From the NCBI GenBank assembly GCA_002291465.1, contig CP021238.1:1116001-1180000 (forward strand): a stretch of 64,000 bases of DNA, in the 5' to 3' direction. This document shows, one piece after another, positions 59,455 through 64,000 of this stretch. The notes beneath the pieces are model-generated. The model did not search any database and was not told where the DNA came from. It saw nothing but the letters and a program-made list of their open reading frames with translations. The stretch comes from Mycobacterium lepraemurium (lineage in GTDB: Bacteria > Actinomycetota > Actinomycetes > Mycobacteriales > Mycobacteriaceae). Position numbers and translations under genes: made by a program. Positions within the stretch are counted from its first letter, which is position 1. Each line of letters begins with the position of its first letter.

Positions 59455-61725
59455 CTAGACCCCGGCCCGAACCTCGCGGGCCGCGGCGACCATGTTCTTC
59501 AGCGACGCGCTCACCTCGTCGGGGTTGCGGGTCTTGAGCCCGCAGTCGGGGTTGACCCACAACCGCTCGGCCGGCACCGCCCGCAGCGCCGCGCGCAACG
59601 ACTCGGCGATCTCGGCGGTGCTCGGCACCCGCGGCGAGTGGATGTCGTAGACACCCGGCCCGACGCTGTTGGAGAAGCCGACCGCGTTCAGGTCGTCGAG
59701 CACCTCCATGTGCGAGCGGGCGGCCTCCAGGGAGGTCACGTCGGCGTCCAGGTCGGCGATCGCCCCGATCACCTCACCGAACTCCGAGTAGCACAGATGG
59801 GTGTGGATCTGGGTCGAGTCGGCGACCCCGGAGGTGGCCAGCCGGAAAGCGCCCACGGCCCAACGCAAATACTCCTTTTGATCGGCCCGGCGCAGCGGCA
59901 ACAGTTCGCGCAGCGCCGGCTCGTCGACCTGGATGACCGCGATGCCCGCCGCTTGCAGGTCCACCGTTTCGTCGCGGATGGCCAGCGCCACCTGGTTGGC
60001 GGTATCGGCCAGCGGCTGGTCGTCGCGGACGAACGACCACGCCAGGATGGTCACCGGCCCGGTCAGCATGCCCTTCACCGGCTTGTCGGTCAGCGACTGC
60101 GCGTAGGTGATCCACTCGACTGTCATCGGGTGGGTGCGCACCACATCGCCGTACAGGATCGGCGGCCGCACGCAGCGGCTGCCGTAGGACTGCACCCAGC
60201 CGTTCTGCGTCGCGAAGAAGCCCTCCAACTGCTCGGCGAAGTACTGCACCATGTCGTTGCGCTCCGGCTCGCCGTGCACCAGGATGTCGAGGCCGAGCTG
60301 CTCCTGCAGCGTGATGACGTCGGCGATCTCCTTTTTCATCCGCCTCTCGTACTCCGCCTGGTCGATCTTGCCGGACCGTAATGCCGCGCGCGCCTTGCGG
60401 ATTGCCGAGGTCTGCGGGTAGGAGCCGATGGTCGTGGTGGGCAGCGGGGGCAGGTGCAGCCGCGTGTCCTGGCTGGCGCGGCGCTGGGCCGGGTCGCCGC
60501 GGTGCGAACCCGACGCGACGATCGAGTCGATGCGGGCCCGGACACGGTCGTTGTGCAGGCGGGGGTCGCTCTTGCGGGAGGCGACCGCCGCGTTGGACGC
60601 CGCGATCTCGTCGGCGACGGCCTCGCGCCCATCGCGCAGGGCACGCGCCAGCGTCACCACCTCGGCGACCTTCTCCTGCCCGAACGCCAGCCAGCTGCGC
60701 AGCGCGTCGTCCAGGTCGGTCTCCGGCTCCAGCGAGTAGGGCACGTGCAGCGTGGAGCACGACGTCGAAACCGCAACGCGCGCTGCCGAACCCAGCAGCG
60801 TGGACAGCTTGTCCAGCGCCGCCGCCAGGTCGGTGCGCCACACGTTGCGGCCGTCGACCACGCCGGCCACCACGGTCTTGCCGGCCAGCTCGGGCACGGC
60901 GGCGATGGCGGTGTCGGGGCCGTACACCAGGTCAACGCCGATCGCCTCGATCGGCGTGCGGGCCAGCCCGGCCAGCGACGCCCCCGGGTCACCGAAGTAG
61001 GTGGCGACGTAGATGGCCGGCCGGTTGGTCGCCGAGCCCAGCTTGTTGTAGACCGCCTCGGCCAGCGCGGGCGCGTCGGCGCACATGTCGGTCACCAGTG
61101 CCGGCTCATCGAGCTGCACCCACTGCGCCCCGTTGTCGGCGAGCAGCGACAGCAGCTCGGCGTAGATCGGCACCAGCTCCTCGAGCCGCTCGACGGGGGC
61201 GCCCGCCCCGTCGACGCCCTTGCTGAGCAGCAGGAAGGTGATCGGCCCGATAACCACGGGCCGGGCCGGAATACCTTGTGCCAGAGCTTCTGTCAGCTCC
61301 GAAAGCACCTTGTCGGGGTTCAGCGCGAACTTGGTGGTGGGCGCGATCTCGGGGACGATGTAGTGGTAGTTGGTGTCGAACCACTTGGTCATCTCCAGCG
61401 GTGTGACGTCGGAGTTGCCGCGGGCGGCGGTGAAGTAGCGGTCCAGGTCGTTGGACACCTGCCGGGCCCGCTCCGGCAGCGCGTCGAGCATCACCGCGGT
61501 GTCGAGCATCTGGTCGTAGTAGGAGAAGGTGTTCACCGGCACCGAGTCCAGGCCGGCGGCCGCCAAGCCCGCCCAGGTGTCGCGGCGCAGAGTCGCGGCC
61601 ACCTTTTCGAGCTCGGCGCGACCGGTGCGGCCGGCCCAGTAGCCCTCGGTGGCGCGCTTGAGTTCGCGCTTCGGGCCGATGCGCGGCGATCCGACAACCG
61701 TTGCGGTGAATGCTTGAGGGGTCAC
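59455..61725 (-). CDS. metE: Cobalamin-independent methionine synthase
   Basis: A 756-residue two-barrel protein of full length. The C-terminal zinc ligands are in [10 protein letters not shown] and N-P-D-C-G-L-K-T-R, and the N-terminal barrel ends in D-E-P-A-L. It methylates homocysteine from methyltetrahydrofolate-polyglutamate, linking glyA one-carbon units with the cbs-metB sulfur route. GTG start at 61725 after GAAGGACG. Its leader carries a cobalamin riboswitch, which would shut it off when B12 allows MetH to work. Intact. Confidence 0.96.
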   Translation of the reverse strand: MTPQAFTATVVGSPRIGPKRELKRATEGYWAGRTGRAELEKVAATLRRDTWAGLAAAGLDSVPVNTFSYYDQMLDTAVMLDALPERARQVSNDLDRYFTAARGNSDVTPLEMTKWFDTNYHYIVPEIAPTTKFALNPDKVLSELTEALAQGIPARPVVIGPITFLLLSKGVDGAGAPVERLEELVPIYAELLSLLADNGAQWVQLDEPALVTDMCADAPALAEAVYNKLGSATNRPAIYVATYFGDPGASLAGLARTPIEAIGVDLVYGPDTAIAAVPELAGKTVVAGVVDGRNVWRTDLAAALDKLSTLLGSAARVAVSTSCSTLHVPYSLEPETDLDDALRSWLAFGQEKVAEVVTLARALRDGREAVADEIAASNAAVASRKSDPRLHNDRVRARIDSIVASGSHRGDPAQRRASQDTRLHLPPLPTTTIGSYPQTSAIRKARAALRSGKIDQAEYERRMKKEIADVITLQEQLGLDILVHGEPERNDMVQYFAEQLEGFFATQNGWVQSYGSRCVRPPILYGDVVRTHPMTVEWITYAQSLTDKPVKGMLTGPVTILAWSFVRDDQPLADTANQVALAIRDETVDLQAAGIAVIQVDEPALRELLPLRRADQKEYLRWAVGAFRLATSGVADSTQIHTHLCYSEFGEVIGAIADLDADVTSLEAARSHMEVLDDLNAVGFSNSVGPGVYDIHSPRVPSTAEIAESLRAALRAVPAERLWVNPDCGLKTRNPDEVSASLKNMVAAAREVRAGV

Positions 61726-61864
61726 GATATTCGTCCTTCAATCGGCGTGGTGGTCACCGCCCGCGGACGTGCAGCCGACCCGTCGGCGGTGGGTACCCGG
61801 TATCGACCGCAACAGCTGCAGCCAAACGCCCATTCCACGACGCGATGAGCCGCCGGACGCGGCG

Positions 61865-62095
61865 CGCCCGGCACAGCTGGCAGGTCTCCGGACTCGCAGG
61901 CGCGCACCGGATGGTGCGTGCCCGGCCGACGATGCGGTCCCGAAGGGCCGCCGAGGAGCCGGGCAGTTCCTAGTGGCCGTCGCTTCCCAGTCTTGCGACC
62001 AGTGCTGGTGACGGCGGTCGTTCCTGCATACCGTTGCGGGACAGTCCCGGATTCTCACCGGGTTCCCTCTTACGAAGCGTTACTAACGTTGCTTC
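61865..62095 (-). promoter_or_regulatory. Cobalamin riboswitch upstream of metE
   Basis: On the minus strand, 5' to 3', the leader contains GAATCCGGGACTGTCCCGC followed by AACGG, the conserved core, and then the B12 box AGTCCGGAGACCTGCC at 61894-61879. Both match the adenosylcobalamin-riboswitch consensus, and spacing is normal. It lies about 140 bases before the metE start on the same strand. Outer boundaries are approximate. Confidence 0.9.
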
Positions 62096-62169
62096 GCTCG
62101 AGCTCACGGCGCGGTTACGACGCGAGCAGACCAGCTGCGTAGCGCAGCTTACCCCGCCGCCGGACGGGC

Positions 62170-62810
62170 TCAGCCAGCCAGTGCGACGGCGATCGGCACG
62201 TCACCGTTGTTGAAGTCGGTGGTGCGCCGGATCGTCGCGTCGTCGGCGAGGGCGGCGGCGACGACGCTCGCGACGTCGGCGCGCGAGACCTCGCCCTTGC
62301 CGCGCCCGACGGTGATCCGTGCGGTGGGCGGGTCCAGCGTGAGCCGGCCTGGCCCCCGGATCGTCCAGTTCAGGTCGCTGGCCGCAGGTGGGCGTCGGCC
62401 GCGGCCTTGGACTCCGCGTAGGGAAAGAACGGATCATCTTGGGGCACACCATGATCGGGGCCGGCGCCGAAGTAGGACACCATCACGAACCGTTTCACTC
62501 CCGACTGGGCGGCGGCGTCGACCACCCGGATCGCCGCGTCGCGGTCGACGGCATACGTGCGGGCCGGGTTGCCGCCGCCGACCCCCGCGGAGAAGACCAC
62601 GGCGTCGTGCCCGGCCAGCAGCCCGGCCAGCGCGTCGGTGTCCAGCAGCTCGATGTCGGCTACCACCGGCTTGGCGCCGGTGGCGGCGACGTCGTCGGCG
62701 TGATCGGGATTGCGGAACAGCGAAGTCACCGCGTCGCCGCGCTGCGTCAGGATGGCGGACAGCTGCAACGCGACCTTGCCGTGGCCGCCGACGATCACGA
62801 CTCGTGCCAT
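62170..62810 (-). pseudogene. NmrA/SDR-a5-like NAD(P)-binding protein, one-base frameshift
   Basis: V-V-I-V-G-G-H-G-K-V-A begins an atypical SDR with no catalytic Tyr requirement. After K-A-A-A-D-A-H-L-R the frame breaks by one lost base near 62382. The rest (S-D-L-N-W-T-I-R-G-P-G-R-L-T to A-I-A-V-A-L-A-G) is in the neighbouring frame ending at the TGA 62170-62172. The intact protein would be about 213 residues. It is in a G/C run, so a sequencing error is possible. Confidence 0.82.
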
Positions 62811-62835
62811 GACAGCCGACGCTACGCCGGCCCGG

Positions 62836-63673
62836 TCAGAGCTTCACGCGACCCATGATGATGTCGATGATCGGCTTGCCCGGCGGGTAGACGCCGGGCA
62901 GCGACGCCATGGTGTGGCCGTAGTCGACCAGAAGCGTGATCCCGTTGATGCCGAAGGCGGCGGCGCTGTTGAGGAACGCCATCACGTCACCCATCTGCTG
63001 GGGCGTGTGCACCTTGGACCCGGTCTCGTCGCGGTAGTCCTGGGCGAAGGTGAGCCACAGGTCGGCGTTGGCCTGGGCCAGCGGGGTGTCGGTGGGACCG
63101 GGGCAGATCGCGTTGATCCGGATGCCCTTCTTCAGCAGCGGGTAGCCCTGGGTTGCCACGTAGGCGTTGACGACCTTCTTGGAGAAGCTGTAGTGGATGA
63201 TGCCTTCCGGCTCGTGCGCCTTCACCCATTCCTGCGCGGTCGCGAAGTCCGGGGTGGCCAGGAACTCGTTCAGCAGGTCCAGGTCGTTCTCCCATGCCCG
63301 TGACCGAGGAGATGAAGCAGATCGCCGAGCCCGACGGCAGCTGGTTGCGTTCCAGCAGCCGCTCGATCAGGTAGCGGTGTCCGAGGAAGTTGATCGCCAT
63401 CAGGTCGGTGGTGCTCTCGGCGATGCCGGCGGCCGAGAACACCGCGTGCACCGGGCCGTCGAGCTGCTCGAGCGCGGCGTCGATGGACGCGGGATCGCGC
63501 AGGTCGACCTGGATGGACTTGGCGACGTCGTAGGTCACCGGGGCGTAGTCCAGCACGATGACCTCGGCGCCCAGCTCGGCCGCGGATTTGGCCGCCGCGG
63601 CGCCCATGCCGGTCGCACCACCGACAACCAGCGCGCGCTTGCCGTCGTAGCGCAGCCGATCGCCAATCGTCAT
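62836..63673 (-). pseudogene. Short-chain dehydrogenase, 5-base deletion in a tandem
   Basis: An SDR with V-V-G-G-A-T-G-M-G, ending at F-I-S-S-V-T-G-M. The sequence then reads G-E-R-P-G-P instead of A-W-E-N-D-L-D-L-L, which lies in another frame; GGCATGGGAG stands where GGCATGGCATGGGAG is expected, so one copy of a GCATG tandem was lost near 63291-63297. The second half, with Y-S-F-S-K (the catalytic Y-x-x-x-K) and I-C-P-G-P-T-D-T-P, continues to 62836. The 5-base change cannot be a homopolymer sequencing error. GAAGG precedes the ATG. Confidence 0.85.
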
Positions 63674-63775
63674 GGAAATAACCTTCTCGTTAATCGCCAA
63701 CAAGATTCTAATTGCCCAACTGTATGGGGAACGGTTATTTGGTTTCAATACCTAGATATCGACCTGGTTGTCGAC

Positions 63776-64000
63776 CTAGTTGTCGACCGCGGCGCCGCGG
63801 ACCGCCACGCCACGCAAAACGGTGTCGCGGACATGCAGCAGAGCTGGGCGTTTGCCGATCTCGGCGAGGATGTTCCCCGGTAGCCACTGCAGGGCGATCA
63901 GGCAGCGTGCCAGCATCGCGTTGGACGGTGCGGCGATGGCGATCTCACCCGTCCGGAGCCCTTCGGAGAGCAACGATTTCATCTGCCGCAGGCGGGTGGC
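63776..64000 (-). CDS. TetR-family regulator, C-terminal part (runs off the window)
   Basis: The visible 74 residues (L-R-Q-M-K-S-L-L-S-E-G-L-R-T-G-E-I, then L-A-R-C-L-I-A-L-Q-W-L-P-G-N-I) resemble the ligand domain end of a TetR protein. The N-terminus and DNA-binding domain lie beyond 64000. Upstream of the broken SDR on the same strand, with 102 bases between; it may have controlled it. Two copies of a 12-base tandem, TCGACCTRGTTG (63761-63784), sit at its end. Confidence 0.6.
   Translation of the reverse strand, partial: ATRLRQMKSLLSEGLRTGEIAIAAPSNAMLARCLIALQWLPGNILAEIGKRPALLHVRDTVLRGVAVRGAAVDN

Noticed and set aside
63761..63784. 12-base tandem TCGACCTRGTTG
   Set aside because: Only two copies, at the 3' end of a partial gene; too little to call a VNTR or CRISPR-like array.

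Overview
The window reads as chromosomal DNA of a slow-growing Mycobacterium. It is GC-rich, codon use is typical of actinobacteria, and the genes are mycobacterium-specific (mca, desA2, phoH2, pra, lipU, fadA3, lytB2). Gene order follows, with gaps, the M. tuberculosis stretch from about Rv1066 to Rv1133 (metE). Protein similarity recalled from memory points to the M. avium complex. About 14 of roughly 62 genes are broken, and at least seven breaks are nonsense codons, not homopolymer slips. That load suggests a lineage in reductive evolution; M. lepraemurium is a plausible identity, but this is inference and was not tested.

Layout. 1-8.8 kb: rhodanese, a broken membrane hydrolase, echA8-echA9, a Bax-inhibitor-like protein, fadA3, an SGNH esterase and lipU (lipid turnover). 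8.8-16.6 kb: cbs-pra-metB (transsulfuration), greA, mca (mycothiol) and a heavily decayed YyaL-type thioredoxin-domain gene. 16.6-24.1 kb: a broken SnoaL-like gene, a hemolysin III protein, Z-farnesyl diphosphate synthase, two unknown membrane proteins, coaA, glyA and desA2. 24.1-31.6 kb: the phoAT-phoH2 toxin-antitoxin pair, a NodB deacetylase, a dead adenylate cyclase, a broken proline-rich membrane protein, fum and glpX. 31.7-41.6 kb: broken Rv1100-like and esterase genes, a dienelactone hydrolase, a 3-beta-hydroxysteroid dehydrogenase with a KstR-like operator, xseB-xseA, a lipid-droplet-type protein, lytB2 and ychF.

41.7-48.2 kb is the accessory part: a Ddn-like protein, a broken SDR divergent from a TetR regulator, a VOC protein, a broken secreted proline-rich protein, a broken coiled-coil repeat protein, an NlpC/P60-like protein in an AT-rich islet, a monooxygenase, a broken permuted-papain gene, a 49-residue membrane protein and an intact cyclase. 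48.2-57.5 kb: zwf-gnd2 (pentose phosphate), bpoB, ephC with a G10 tract, a WS/DGAT-like gene, a winged-helix gene with ppdK, and doxX. 57.5-64 kb: a DUF3556 membrane protein with a perfect KstR-type palindrome, metE behind a cobalamin riboswitch, two broken NAD(P)-binding oxidoreductases and the end of a TetR gene.

The intact genes are mainly housekeeping: methionine/cysteine and one-carbon supply (cbs, metB, metE, glyA), central carbon (fum, glpX, zwf, gnd2, ppdK), isoprenoid and CoA supply (lytB2, Z-FPP synthase, coaA) and lipid/sterol use (echA8/9, fadA3, desA2, 3-beta-HSD). The broken ones are mostly accessory enzymes, sensors and secreted proteins. Many genes have a TANNNT -10 motif 6-9 nt before the start codon, the signature of leaderless mycobacterial transcripts. 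I saw no tRNA, rRNA, CRISPR array, insertion sequence or prophage.
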